NCBI RefSeq assembly: GCF_004341375.1
Contig: NZ_SLXO01000002.1
Location: forward strand, 1-64,000
DNA length: 64,000 bases
From: Rhodothalassium salexigens DSM 2132
GTDB taxonomy: Bacteria; Pseudomonadota; Alphaproteobacteria; Sphingomonadales; Rhodothalassiaceae
Direction of reading: 5' to 3'
Part shown: positions 25,947-34,626 of the stretch, piece after piece
Layout of the letters: the number at the start of each line of letters is the position of its first letter
How positions within the stretch are numbered: position 1 is the first letter of the stretch
Program-made: the position numbers and the translations under genes
Notes under the pieces: model-generated
What the model was told of the DNA's origin: nothing
The model's input: the letters and a program-made list of their open reading frames with translations, nothing else
Databases searched by the model: none

Positions 25947-26969
25947 TCAGCCGGCACCGAGGCCCAGGGTGATCTTGCCCACATGCTGGCGCGCGATCAT
26001 GTGTTGCAGCGCGCCGGGCAGATCGTCGAACGCGAACCGGCGGTCGATCACCGGCGTCAGCCCGCTGTTTTCGATGAAACGCACGAAGTCGGCGTGATGA
26101 TCGCGGCTGCCGACCGTGATGCCCTGCAGGCGCACATGGCCCATGAGCATGTGCGGTACCGACAGCTTGACCTCGGCGCCGCTCAGCACGCCGATCACCG
26201 CGATGGTCCCACCGATGCGTATCGCCTTGAGCGATTGTTCAAGGGTACCGGCGCCGCCCACCTCGATGATCTGGTCGACGCCCTCGCCGCCGGCCCAGGC
26301 GCGCACCGCGCCGCCCCAATCGGGGGTCTGCCTGTAGTCGATCACGTGCGACGCCCCGAGACTTCGCAAGGTCTCGGCCTTTTCCGGGCTCGACGTGGTG
26401 GCGACCACCCGGCAGCCGAGCGCCCGTGCGATCTGCAACGCGAACAAGGAAACCCCGCCGGTGCCCTGGATCAGCACCGTGGCACCCGGCGTCACCGGCA
26501 ATTCGCCGGCCAGTGCCGCCCAAGCGGTCACGCCTGCGCAGGGCAGGCACGCCGCCTGCTCGGCCGTATAGCCGCGCGGTGCCCGGACCACCGCGGCGGC
26601 CGGCACCACCAGCTGTTCGGCCGCAACGCCCTGGGTGCGGCCGGCGCCCAAGCTGCGGCTCAGCCGGGCGAAACTGGGCGCGCCCGCGGTCCAGCCCTGG
26701 TTGAACACCGGCGTCACCAACTCGCCCTCGGCCAGGCCGGTCACCCCCTCGCCCAATTCGGCCACCCGCCCGGCCCCATCGCTGAGCGGCACCAGCGGCA
26801 GCGGTTGGTCGCGCATGTAAAGGCCGTTGACCACCAGCGTGTCGCGGAAGTTGAGGCTCGCCGCCGCCATCTCCAGTCGCACCTCGCCCGGGCCGGGCCG
26901 CGGGTCCGGCCGCTCGGTGAGCGACAGGTTGGCCAGCCCCAGGCCGCCGTCCAGAACCCATGTTTTCAT
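25947..26969 (-). CDS. Zinc-type alcohol dehydrogenase / quinone oxidoreductase family protein
   Basis: A 340-residue medium-chain dehydrogenase/reductase. The N-terminal GroES-like part has SLNFRDTLVVNGLY and VPLSDGAGRVAELGEGV. The NADPH-binding Rossmann half has VLIQGTGGVSLFALQIARALG, followed by SSPEKAETLRSLGASHVIDY. The zinc-ligand Cys/His set of true alcohol dehydrogenases is not evident, which points to the zinc-independent quinone-reductase-like branch. The start at 26969 has a strong GGAGGAGG site. It lies 73 bases after recX on the same strand. Substrate unknown. Confidence 0.9.
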   Translation of the reverse strand: MKTWVLDGGLGLANLSLTERPDPRPGPGEVRLEMAAASLNFRDTLVVNGLYMRDQPLPLVPLSDGAGRVAELGEGVTGLAEGELVTPVFNQGWTAGAPSFARLSRSLGAGRTQGVAAEQLVVPAAAVVRAPRGYTAEQAACLPCAGVTAWAALAGELPVTPGATVLIQGTGGVSLFALQIARALGCRVVATTSSPEKAETLRSLGASHVIDYRQTPDWGGAVRAWAGGEGVDQIIEVGGAGTLEQSLKAIRIGGTIAVIGVLSGAEVKLSVPHMLMGHVRLQGITVGSRDHHADFVRFIENSGLTPVIDRRFAFDDLPGALQHMIARQHVGKITLGLGAG

Positions 26970-27042
26970 CGTCGTGCCTCCTCCAGGGGATGGTCTGCGG
27001 GATCGTCCTTGGGATCCTGCTTCGGGTCGTGAAACGGAAACG

Positions 27043-27693
27043 TCATCGCGGGTCGGCATCATCGGGCACCACGGTCGGCCCGTCGAGTTCTGCAGCCTCG
27101 TCGATCAGGGCGTCGACCGCCTCGGCGTCGGCGGCGTCGAGGATCGCGCGAGCCGCACCATAGGACACCCCGGCGCGCGCAAAGGCGCCCAAGGCGCGAG
27201 CCTCGGCACGACCATCGGCTTGGGTGTCGGCGCGCGGCCGGCCGGCGGACGAAGCGCGGTCGGTCCGGGACCGCGAAAACGGACCGAGCCGCTTGCGCCG
27301 GGCAAGTGTCGCGGCGGCCTTCAGGTCGGCCGCGCGGTCGCCGCCGGCGTCGGCGCGCAGGGCGGCCAGCCCGGCCTCCACATCCCCCGGCGCGACGCCG
27401 CGGCTGCGCAGGTCGGCGGCAATCGCGCGCGCGCCCTTGCCGCGCCCGGCCAGCGTGCGTGCGCGCATCTCGGCATAAGCGGCATCGTCGATCAGCGACA
27501 ACGCCTCGCAGCGTGCGACGACCCGGGCCACGGCTGTTTCGGCGGCCTCGTCGGACAGGCCCGCAGCGTCGGCCTTCCGCGCCAGAACCGCCACCAGCCG
27601 GGCGCGCGTGGCGGCGAACCGGCCCAGATAGCGAAAAGCCGCGTCGAGTAGCGCCTTGACATCGGCATCGGTTTCGATCGGATCGGAGCCCAT
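27043..27693 (-). CDS. recX: RecX family recombination regulator
   Basis: A 216-residue, helix-rich, Arg/Ala-rich protein of the RecX family, which binds RecA filaments and limits recombination. The three-helix repeats are visible: AAFRYLGRFAATRARLVAVL, CEALSLIDDAAYAEMRARTL and GARAIAADLRSRGVAPGDVE. The third repeat (FARAGVSYGAARAILD) follows a polar Arg/Ala linker near 135-165. An upstream TTG at 27705 is possible, but the ATG at 27693 is placed better relative to GAAGAG. recA is not next to it. Confidence 0.85.
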   Translation of the reverse strand: MGSDPIETDADVKALLDAAFRYLGRFAATRARLVAVLARKADAAGLSDEAAETAVARVVARCEALSLIDDAAYAEMRARTLAGRGKGARAIAADLRSRGVAPGDVEAGLAALRADAGGDRAADLKAAATLARRKRLGPFSRSRTDRASSAGRPRADTQADGRAEARALGAFARAGVSYGAARAILDAADAEAVDALIDEAAELDGPTVVPDDADPR

Positions 27694-27858
27694 GACACTC
27701 TTCAAGTTGAAAACGACGATGGCACCGACCGTGCCCCGAGCCGGCCGCCGCCCGCAAGCCCGCCGACCCCAAGCCGGCCCATCATCGGCCGGCCATTCCC
27801 AAGCCTTGGCCTCGCAACGACGGGGCCTGCGATCTCGGTACCGGGCCGGGCGCCAGGG

Positions 27859-28776
27859 ATGGTGCGGCTGATGCCGGGGCGACCGCGCGCGGCCGATTAT
27901 GGCCTGTTGGCGACGCTGGCGCTGCTCTGGGGCTCGTCATACCTGTTCACCGACTTGGCCCTCGACGGCTTTACGGCGGTTCAGGTGACCGCCGGTCGAA
28001 TCGTCGTCGGCGCCTTGGCGTTGCTGGCCTACGGCGCCGTCCACCAGCGCCGCGCCGACCCGCGGCCACAGGCCAGCGTCGGCGATCTACAGGCCAGCGT
28101 CGGCGATCTGGTGATGCTGCTGCTTGCCGGGCTGACCGGGGCGGTCCTGCCGTTCGCCCTGTTGGCCTGGGCGCAGGAGGCGGTGACCAGTTCGATGACC
28201 GCGATCCTGATCGCCACCGTCCCACTGTGGACCATGGCGCTGGCCCGGCTCATGGCCCGCGACGAGCCGGTGGACGCCGGCCGACTGGCCGGCGCGCTCT
28301 TGGGCCTGGTCGGCGTGGCGGTGCTAATGGGCGGCGCCGGCGTCGACGCCCCGCCGACCCCGCGCGCCCTGGCGGTGCTGGGGGCGGCGTTGTGCTATGC
28401 GCTGACCGGGCTGATCCTGCGCCGCGTCGACCACCTGCCGGCGCCGGTCAGTGCGGCGGGTCTGCAAGTCTTCGCCGCGCTGGCGATCCTGCCCGTCGGC
28501 GCCGTCGACCTGTGGCGACAGGGCGCGGTTGGCGGCACCCTGGCCGTGACCTCAATCGCCGTGCTCGGCCTGTTCGCCTCGGGGCTGGCGCCGATCGTCA
28601 TGGTCCGGCTGCTGAACCGCACCGGGGCCACGTTCGTGTCGTTCAACAATCTCCTCGTGCCGGTTGTCGGCACATTGCTCGGCATCGCCCTGTTAGGCGA
28701 AACGGTGGGACCACGCCAGGCGGTCGGGCTCGGCCTGGTCTTGCTGAGCGTCGCCGCCACCCGGCGCGGCGCCTGA
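27859..28776 (+). CDS. EamA/DMT family transporter
   Basis: A 305-residue inner-membrane protein with ten predicted helices arranged as two EamA repeats (about 14-140 and 165-300). Typical sequences are LWGSSYLFTDLAL at the start, FALLAWAQEAVTSSMTAIL at the end of helix 4 and GLAPIVMVRLLNRTGATFVSFNNLLVPVVG near the C-terminus. It belongs to the drug/metabolite exporter superfamily; the substrate is not predictable. A second in-frame ATG at 27871 could be the true start. The loop after helix 2 contains an exact 7-residue duplication (QASVGDL twice) from a 21-base tandem repeat. Confidence 0.9.
   Translation: MVRLMPGRPRAADYGLLATLALLWGSSYLFTDLALDGFTAVQVTAGRIVVGALALLAYGAVHQRRADPRPQASVGDLQASVGDLVMLLLAGLTGAVLPFALLAWAQEAVTSSMTAILIATVPLWTMALARLMARDEPVDAGRLAGALLGLVGVAVLMGGAGVDAPPTPRALAVLGAALCYALTGLILRRVDHLPAPVSAAGLQVFAALAILPVGAVDLWRQGAVGGTLAVTSIAVLGLFASGLAPIVMVRLLNRTGATFVSFNNLLVPVVGTLLGIALLGETVGPRQAVGLGLVLLSVAATRRGA
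28069..28110 (+). repeat. 21-bp tandem repeat inside transporter gene
   Basis: Two adjacent copies of CAGGCCAGCGTCGGCGATCT plus one base (28069-28089 and 28090-28110) differ only in the last base. They encode QASVGDL twice, in frame, in a loop of the EamA transporter. Confidence 0.95.
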
Positions 28777-29140
28777 CCGTCACGCCTGACCGGCCGAAAG
28801 CGGCGCCGCGGCGCTTCACATTTCTGTCAAATGGCCGAACCGGCCGGGTACAGCCACCGTGGAAAGGGTCCAAAAGGGCCGGCAAATACTGCCCCAAACC
28901 CGTCCCGACGCCCCGCCGAACGGACAGAAAAGGCTTGCGTGCACCATGGCTAGTCGGTAATGGGCGGGGACGTAGCCGGCGTGACTAGGCCAACGCATCG
29001 GCGCCTGTTCGCGGTGCACGAAAACTTGGAATAACATCCTGTCGGCGTCCAGACCGACATGAGCGCCGGTCCCCATACCGCCCCCAAACCGGCGGGGCAC
29101 GGCGACTCAAGCCGGAGCCACAGATCGTTTTGATGTAAAC
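28777..29140. other. Intergenic region ahead of the sphingolipid cluster
   Basis: No gene is supported in these 364 bases. A perfect GCGCCGCGGCGC dyad near 28802-28815 lies just past the transporter stop and might aid termination. A possible promoter is TTGCGT (28935-28940), a 17-base spacer and TAATGG (28958-28963), which would give a leader of about 170 bases to the acyl-AMP ligase gene. Both are weak calls. Confidence 0.4.
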
Positions 29141-30994
29141 ATGCACGTATCCCTCCCTGATATTCTGGGCACCCCCACGCATGACGCCTTGCCGCGTCGT
29201 GTGGCCGACTTCGATACCCTGGTCGACGCGCTGGACTATGCCGCGACCGGTGAACGAGGGCTCAATTTCTTCTCCGCGCGCGGCGAGTTGGCCGTGTCCA
29301 TGCCCTACCGGGATCTGCGCGACCGGGCCGAGACGTTCGGCCGCCGGCTGGTGGACTATGGCTTGGCCAAGGGCGAGCGGGTGGCCTTGATCGCCGAAAC
29401 CAGTGCGGACTTCGTGGTCGCTTTCATGGGCTGCCAATATGCGTCGGTGTTGCCGGTGCCGTTGCCCCTGCCGACCAGCTTCGGCGGCCGCGAGGGCTAT
29501 GTGGGCCAGTTGCGCCAGCAGGTGACCAGTTGCGGCGCGCGCCTGGTGATCGGGCCGGACGCCATGGTCGGGTTGATGGAGGATGCGGCACGCGACCTGG
29601 ACGTGGCGTTTACCGGCGCCATGGCCCAGTTCGAGGCGCAAACCTCGGCCGACGCCGCGCTGCGCCTGCCCAGCCCCGACGACCTGGCCTATCTGCAATA
29701 CTCGTCGGGCAGCACGCGCTTTCCCCACGGCATCGCGGTCACCCATCGCTCGTTGATGGCCAATTGCGCCGGCATCGGCCAGGACGGGGTCAAGCTGCGC
29801 GAGGGCGACCGCAACGTCTCCTGGCTGCCCTTCTACCATGATATGGGGCTGGTGGGCTCGCTGCTGACCCCGGTGGCGGCCCAGGTGTCGGCCGACTATA
29901 TGGCCACCGAAGACTTCGCCCGCCGGCCGTTGCAGTGGCTCAAGCTGATCACCCGCAACCGCGGCACCATCTCCTACAGCCCGTCGTTCGGCTACGATCT
30001 GTGTGCACGCCGGCTCGGCGACCGCGGTGTCGACGATATGGACCTGAGCTGCTGGCGGGTCGCCGGTATCGGCGGCGATATGATCCCGCCCGACGTGATC
30101 CGCGGCTTTTGCACCACCTTCGCCGGCGCCGGCTTCGAGCCGACCACCTTCGTGCCCAGCTACGGCCTGGCCGAATGTACGCTCGCGGTCAGCTTCGCGC
30201 CGCTCGGCCGTGGTATCGAGGTGGACGAGGTCGAGGAGCGCATCCTCACCGGCGAAGGCTATTCCGACCAAACCCTGACCGGCGCCCACAGCGCCGCCAA
30301 CGGTCACGCCGCGCACCCGAACGGCCACCATAATGGCCATGGTGCGCTCAACGGCCATATGGGCAGCCACAACGGCCATAATGGCGCGCACGGGCCCAAG
30401 CGCACCCGCGAAGTGGTCAATTGCGGCCGTCCCCTGCCGCAGTACGAGCTCGAAATCCGCGACGACCGCGGCCGTGCCCTGACCGAACGCGCGATCGGTC
30501 GGGTATTCGTGCGCGGGCCGAGCGTCATGCGCGAGTATTTCAACGACGCCGAGGGCACCCGCCGGGTGCTGTCAGCCGACGGCTGGCTCGATACCGGCGA
30601 TATGGGCTATCTGCTCGACGGCTGCCTGTATGTGATCGGCCGGGTCAAGGACATGATCATCGTCAACGGCCGCAATCACTGGCCGCAGGACATCGAATGG
30701 GCGGCCGAACAAGTCGACGGCATCCGCGCCGGCGACATCGCCGCCATCTCGGTGCCCGGCGCCAATGCCGAGGAAGTGCCCACCGTGCTGGTCCAGTGCC
30801 GGCTGCGCGACAAGGCGGCGCGGGCCGAGTTCGCCCGCGAGGTCCGCCAGCAGATCCTGCGCGCCACCGGCATCGCCTGCAATATCGAGCTGATCCCGCC
30901 GCGCACCCTGCCGCGCACTTCGTCGGGCAAGCTCAGCCGGTCCAAGGCGCGGGCGCAATACCTCGCCGGAGGCCTCTCCGCCCTTGCCAGCTAA
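29141..30994 (+). CDS. Fatty acyl-AMP/CoA ligase of sphingolipid cluster
   Basis: A 617-residue adenylate-forming enzyme. The P-loop-like motif is LQYSSGSTRFPHG (about 187-199) and the core motifs are SWLPFYHDMGLVG, PSYGLAECTLAVSF, GWLDTGDMGYLLDG and the terminal LPRTSSGKLSRSK with the catalytic Lys. The fold and YHDMGL motif match fatty acyl-AMP ligases, which load acyl carrier proteins. A His/Asn/Gly-rich stretch of repeated NGH units (about 385-418) interrupts the chain before the NCGRPLPQ segment. The context with an ACP and serine palmitoyltransferase suggests it charges that ACP with a fatty acid, as AasR-type enzymes do in Caulobacter. No clear ribosome site precedes the ATG. Confidence 0.9.
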   Translation: MHVSLPDILGTPTHDALPRRVADFDTLVDALDYAATGERGLNFFSARGELAVSMPYRDLRDRAETFGRRLVDYGLAKGERVALIAETSADFVVAFMGCQYASVLPVPLPLPTSFGGREGYVGQLRQQVTSCGARLVIGPDAMVGLMEDAARDLDVAFTGAMAQFEAQTSADAALRLPSPDDLAYLQYSSGSTRFPHGIAVTHRSLMANCAGIGQDGVKLREGDRNVSWLPFYHDMGLVGSLLTPVAAQVSADYMATEDFARRPLQWLKLITRNRGTISYSPSFGYDLCARRLGDRGVDDMDLSCWRVAGIGGDMIPPDVIRGFCTTFAGAGFEPTTFVPSYGLAECTLAVSFAPLGRGIEVDEVEERILTGEGYSDQTLTGAHSAANGHAAHPNGHHNGHGALNGHMGSHNGHNGAHGPKRTREVVNCGRPLPQYELEIRDDRGRALTERAIGRVFVRGPSVMREYFNDAEGTRRVLSADGWLDTGDMGYLLDGCLYVIGRVKDMIIVNGRNHWPQDIEWAAEQVDGIRAGDIAAISVPGANAEEVPTVLVQCRLRDKAARAEFAREVRQQILRATGIACNIELIPPRTLPRTSSGKLSRSKARAQYLAGGLSALAS

Positions 30995-32048
30995 CGCCGG
31001 TCCACCGCCCACCACATCCGCGTGCGAGCCCCGGCCGGCGCCCGCTACGGCGGCGGCACCGGCCGGCCGCCCGGTTGCCGGACCGCCGCCGCCGGGCGCC
31101 ACCGTGGCGTTGACCGGTGCCACCGGCTTTCTGGGCGGCTATATCCTCGACCGTCTGAGCCAAAGCGGCTACCGGGTGCGCGCGCTGACCCGCCGACCGC
31201 AACCCGACCGCCCCGGCGTCACCTGGGTGCCGGGCCGCATGGACGACGATGCCTCGCTGCGCCGGCTGGTCGCGGGCGCGCAGGGGCTGGTGCACAATGC
31301 CGGCCTGGTGCGCGCCTGGAACCGGGCCGAGTTCTTCTCCGTCAACGCCTGGGGCACGCTGCGCCTGGCCATGGCGGTGGGCATGGCCGCGCCCGAGATG
31401 CGCCGCTGCGTGTTGATCTCCAGCCTGGCCGCGCGGTCGCCGCGGCTGTCGGCCTATGCCGCCAGCAAACGCGCCGCCGAACAGATCTGGGCCGGCCTGC
31501 CCGCCACCATGGCGCCGGTGGCGCTGCGCCCGCCGGCGATCTACGGTCCCGGCGACCAGGAGGTGTTGCGGCTGCTCAAGGCCGGGCGCTCGGGCTTCCT
31601 GCCGGCACCCGCCGGGCGGCGCGGGCGGTTCTCGCTGATCCACGCGCGCGACGCCGCCGAGGCGATCCACGCCGCCCTCGCCTGCCCCAGCCTGCCCGAA
31701 CCGGTCTATGAACTGGGCGATGGCCACGACCAGGGCTATCGCATGGCCGACGTGGCGGCGCTGATGCGCTCGATGGTGGCGCGCCAGCCGGTGGTGGTAC
31801 CGGTGCCGCGCCTGCTCGTCTGGGCGCTCGGCTCGGCCAACACGCTGTTCGGGCGGATCGGCCGGCGGGCGGTGTTCTTCTCGGCCGGCAAGGCGCGCGA
31901 GGCGATCCACCCCGACTGGGTGTCGGCCGCCGACCGGGGCGGGCCGACCATTCCCGGCTGGACGCCCGGCGTCTCGCTGGAAGCCGGCCTGAAAGAGACC
32001 TTGACCCATGCCGGCCTGCTGCCCGACGACCCGCCAGCCAACACTTGA
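30984..32048 (+). CDS. NAD-dependent epimerase/reductase, CerR-like
   Basis: A 354-residue extended short-chain dehydrogenase. The dinucleotide motif is LTGATGFLGGYILDRL (about 43-58) and the active site is YAASK with an upstream Ser in LISSLAA. It lies in the bacterial sphingolipid cluster where the Caulobacter enzyme CerR reduces 3-oxo-ceramide, so the same role is inferred. The start is the TTG at 30984, overlapping the ligase gene by 11 bases, with GGAGG about 11 bases upstream. A GTG at 31104 would remove a Pro/Ala-rich 40-residue leader but lacks a ribosome site. Confidence 0.85.
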   Translation: MPANAGPPPTTSACEPRPAPATAAAPAGRPVAGPPPPGATVALTGATGFLGGYILDRLSQSGYRVRALTRRPQPDRPGVTWVPGRMDDDASLRRLVAGAQGLVHNAGLVRAWNRAEFFSVNAWGTLRLAMAVGMAAPEMRRCVLISSLAARSPRLSAYAASKRAAEQIWAGLPATMAPVALRPPAIYGPGDQEVLRLLKAGRSGFLPAPAGRRGRFSLIHARDAAEAIHAALACPSLPEPVYELGDGHDQGYRMADVAALMRSMVARQPVVVPVPRLLVWALGSANTLFGRIGRRAVFFSAGKAREAIHPDWVSAADRGGPTIPGWTPGVSLEAGLKETLTHAGLLPDDPPANT

Positions 32049-32199
32049 CCGTCGGGGCGCGCGCGGTTTTTATGCTCCGATGCGCGCTGCCCTGAGGGAC
32101 CGACGAAATGGGATCGCAACGCGGCCCCGACGACCGACCCGATCGCGGGGCTAAGCCAGACGCGATGCCCAAGCCCCAGTGCAGTGACCCTGACAGCGG

Positions 32200-32499
32200 A
32201 TGACCGACCTCATGTCCGACCCCACGCCGACCAGCCCCGACACCCCTGCCGCTCCGCCAACCGCCGACGAGATCTATCGGCGGATCTGCGCGTTGATCGA
32301 ACCGTTCAACAAGAAGGGCGTGGCGGTCACCCCGCAGACCACCTTCGCCGGCGATCTGGATCTGGACAGCCTCAACGTCATGGATCTAGTGGCGGCGATC
32401 GAGGACGAATTCGACATCATTCTGCCGATCAACCGGTTGCCGGACCTGGAGACCGTTCAGCAGGTCGCCGACGAAGTGGCCAGCATCTTGAAAGGATAG
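32200..32499 (+). CDS. Acyl carrier protein of sphingolipid cluster
   Basis: A 99-residue acyl carrier protein. The phosphopantetheine-attachment Ser lies in the LDLDSLNVMDLVAAIEDEF motif (about 50-68), where D-S-L is the family hallmark. The N-terminal 20 residues are Pro/Ala-rich. It probably carries the activated fatty acid from the ligase two genes upstream to serine palmitoyltransferase 5 bases downstream. A second start at 32212 is possible. Confidence 0.93.
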   Translation: MTDLMSDPTPTSPDTPAAPPTADEIYRRICALIEPFNKKGVAVTPQTTFAGDLDLDSLNVMDLVAAIEDEFDIILPINRLPDLETVQQVADEVASILKG

Positions 32500-32504
32500 G
32501 CGTC

Positions 32505-33737
32505 TTGGATCTGTTTTCGAAATTCGACGATCTGATCGCCGAACGGGCTGCCGTGCTGGGCAATGGCGGCGCCGACCCGTTCGAACTGGTGATGGACGAG
32601 GTGGTGTCGGCGACCGAAGCGGTGGTCGACGGCCGGCCGATCATCCTGGCCGGCACCTATAACTATATGGGCATGACCTTCGATCCGGACGTAATCGCCG
32701 CCGGCCATGATGCGCTCGACCGGTTCGGCAGCGGCACCACCGGCAGCCGCGTGCTCAACGGCACCTATGCCGGCCACAAGCTGTTGGAACAACGCCTGGC
32801 CGACTTCTACGGCACCGCCCATGCCATGGTGTTTTCGACCGGCTATCAGGCCAATCTGGGCATCTGTTCGACGCTCGCCGGCAAGGGCGACTATATCCTG
32901 CTGGACGCCGACTGCCACGCCAGCATCTATGACGGCTGCGCCATGGGCTCGGCCGACATCGTCCGCTTCCGCCACAACAATGCCGAGGACCTGGCGCGCC
33001 GGCTGCGCCGCCTGCCCGCCGAGGCCGGCAAGCTGGTGGTGCTCGAAGGCGTCTATTCCATGCTCGGCGACCGGGCGCCGCTGGCCGATCTGGTGCGCGT
33101 CGCCAAGGATGCCGGCGCCATGGTGCTGGTGGACGAGGCCCACGCCATGGGCTTCATCGGCGAGCGGGGCCGCGGCGTCACCGAAGCCGAGGGCGTCGAG
33201 GACCAGGTCGATTTCATCGTCGGCACCTTCTCCAAGAGCGTCGGCACGGTGGGCGGCTATTGCGTCTCCAACCACCCCAAGTTCGAGGTGCTGCGGCTGG
33301 TCTGCCGGCCCTATATGTTCACCGCCTCGCTGCCGCCGAGCGTGGTGGCGACGGCGGCGGAATCGATCCGCCTGATCCAGACCCGGGGCGCCGACAAGCG
33401 CCAGCAATTGTGGGACAACAGCCGCCGTCTGCACGGCGCGCTCAGCGCCGCCGGCTTCCAACTGGGCACCGAGCGCCCTGAAAGCGCGATCATCGCCGTG
33501 GTGCTGCCGGACCTGGAAACCGCCATCGCCATGTGGCAGGCGCTGCTCGACGCCGGCGTCTATGTGAACGTGGCGCGGCCGCCGGCGACGCCGTTCGGCA
33601 TGGTGCTGCTGCGCTGCAGCCTGTGCGCCGCCCACCGGCCCGACCAGATCGACGCCATCGTGGCGGCGTTCCTCCACGCCGCCGAGGCGGCCAAGCTCGA
33701 CCTCAGCGGAACGCGCCGCGCCGACGCAGCCGAATGA
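32505..33737 (+). CDS. spt: Serine palmitoyltransferase
   Basis: A 410-residue PLP-dependent alpha-oxoamine synthase that condenses serine with a fatty acyl thioester to give 3-oxosphinganine. Strong markers are GTTGSRVLNGTYAGHKLLEQ, FSTGYQANLG, LLDADCHASIYDG, VDEAHAMGFIGERG and FIVGTFSKSVGTVGG, with the PLP-binding Lys in FSKS. The sequence resembles Caulobacter and Sphingomonas SPT from memory. The start is a TTG at 32505 with AAAGGA 8 bases upstream, overlapping no gene and 5 bases after the ACP stop. The 3' end overlaps the convergent gene by 35 bases. Confidence 0.93.
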   Translation: MDLFSKFDDLIAERAAVLGNGGADPFELVMDEVVSATEAVVDGRPIILAGTYNYMGMTFDPDVIAAGHDALDRFGSGTTGSRVLNGTYAGHKLLEQRLADFYGTAHAMVFSTGYQANLGICSTLAGKGDYILLDADCHASIYDGCAMGSADIVRFRHNNAEDLARRLRRLPAEAGKLVVLEGVYSMLGDRAPLADLVRVAKDAGAMVLVDEAHAMGFIGERGRGVTEAEGVEDQVDFIVGTFSKSVGTVGGYCVSNHPKFEVLRLVCRPYMFTASLPPSVVATAAESIRLIQTRGADKRQQLWDNSRRLHGALSAAGFQLGTERPESAIIAVVLPDLETAIAMWQALLDAGVYVNVARPPATPFGMVLLRCSLCAAHRPDQIDAIVAAFLHAAEAAKLDLSGTRRADAAE

Positions 33738-34626
33738 ACAGCCGCACGCCGGCCCGCAAGGGCCGGCGGCGCATGGCCGGCGTGATCTCCACCGCCACGC
33801 CGCTGTGGCGCTCAAGCTTCCAGGCCAGATAGTCGAGCCCGCCGTCGAACGTGGCGGCGGCCTTCATCAGCCGGGCGATGCCCAGCAGCCGTCCGGTCAC
33901 CGCCCGGCGCCGCCAGCGCCGGCGCGCGCGGGCAGCCGCCATGGCGTCCGCGCCCAGCCGGTCGAGCGCCGGCGGCGTGATGCGGTCGTAATAGGCGCGG
34001 TCCTGCTCGTAAAACGCCATGCGCCAGCCCGGCCGTTCGGCGCGAAACTCGGCGCCATAGCTCCAGGTGAAGGCGTTGCTCCACAGGGCGGCGGCCGAGC
34101 GCTCGGCGGCCAGGGCCATGGTCTCGGCCAGCATGGTGCACACCGCCGTGGCGCAGGCTTGGGCAAGCGTCGCCCGCGCGGCCTCGTCGCGCAGCCAGAC
34201 CGGCTGGCAGGGCTGGCAGAAGCGCGCCCAGATGCTGGTATCCCAGCCGCGCGCCCGGCACCGGGCGGCAAAGGCCGCCAGCGTCATCACCGCCACCTTG
34301 GCGCGCACCGTGCGGCCGGTCTCGTCGCTCTCGAAATAATAGACATTGGGCGGCACCAGGCGCGCGCCGAGCGCTTGGCCGCGCCGGCCGGGCAGCGCCG
34401 CGCCCATGGCGTCGACCAGCACATAGAAGTCGAGCATCTGGCCGTCGATGCGGCCGGTGCGCCGGCACGACCCGTAGAACACCACCGCCGCGGTGCCCGG
34501 ATAGCGCTCGGCCAGCCGCCGGGCGGCGACGCGGATCGCCGGGTCGACGGCCTCGTCCCAATGGGCGGTGACCGCGTGCACCAAGGGGTCGGCGGCGGAT
34601 CGGCCGGCGGCGGGATCGGCGCTCAT
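33703..34626 (-). CDS. Nucleotidyltransferase-fold protein in the sphingolipid cluster
   Basis: A 307-residue protein. Residues about 45-75 read VVFYGSCRRTGRIDGQMLDF, a nucleotidyltransferase-type G-S-x(n)-D motif, but the usual second Asp of the D-x-D pair is Tyr (LDFYVLVDA). The rest is helical and rich in Arg and Ala, with NVYYFESDETGRTVRAKVAVM after the motif. No precise family is claimed. It overlaps the kinase gene upstream by an ATGA, so both are one translational unit. In Caulobacter, genes beside spt build ceramide phosphoglycerate with a kinase and a nucleotidyltransferase, so a headgroup role is inferred. Its 3' end overlaps spt by 35 bases. Confidence 0.72.
   Translation of the reverse strand: MSADPAAGRSAADPLVHAVTAHWDEAVDPAIRVAARRLAERYPGTAAVVFYGSCRRTGRIDGQMLDFYVLVDAMGAALPGRRGQALGARLVPPNVYYFESDETGRTVRAKVAVMTLAAFAARCRARGWDTSIWARFCQPCQPVWLRDEAARATLAQACATAVCTMLAETMALAAERSAAALWSNAFTWSYGAEFRAERPGWRMAFYEQDRAYYDRITPPALDRLGADAMAAARARRRWRRRAVTGRLLGIARLMKAAATFDGGLDYLAWKLERHSGVAVEITPAMRRRPLRAGVRLFIRLRRRGAFR

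Noticed and set aside
28069-28110. Tandem repeat considered as a CRISPR or mobile-element scar
   Set aside because: Only two in-frame copies inside a gene, with no spacers and no element ends.
28985-30391. Minus-strand frame antisense to the acyl-AMP ligase
   Set aside because: Shadow frame; the plus strand has all adenylation motifs.
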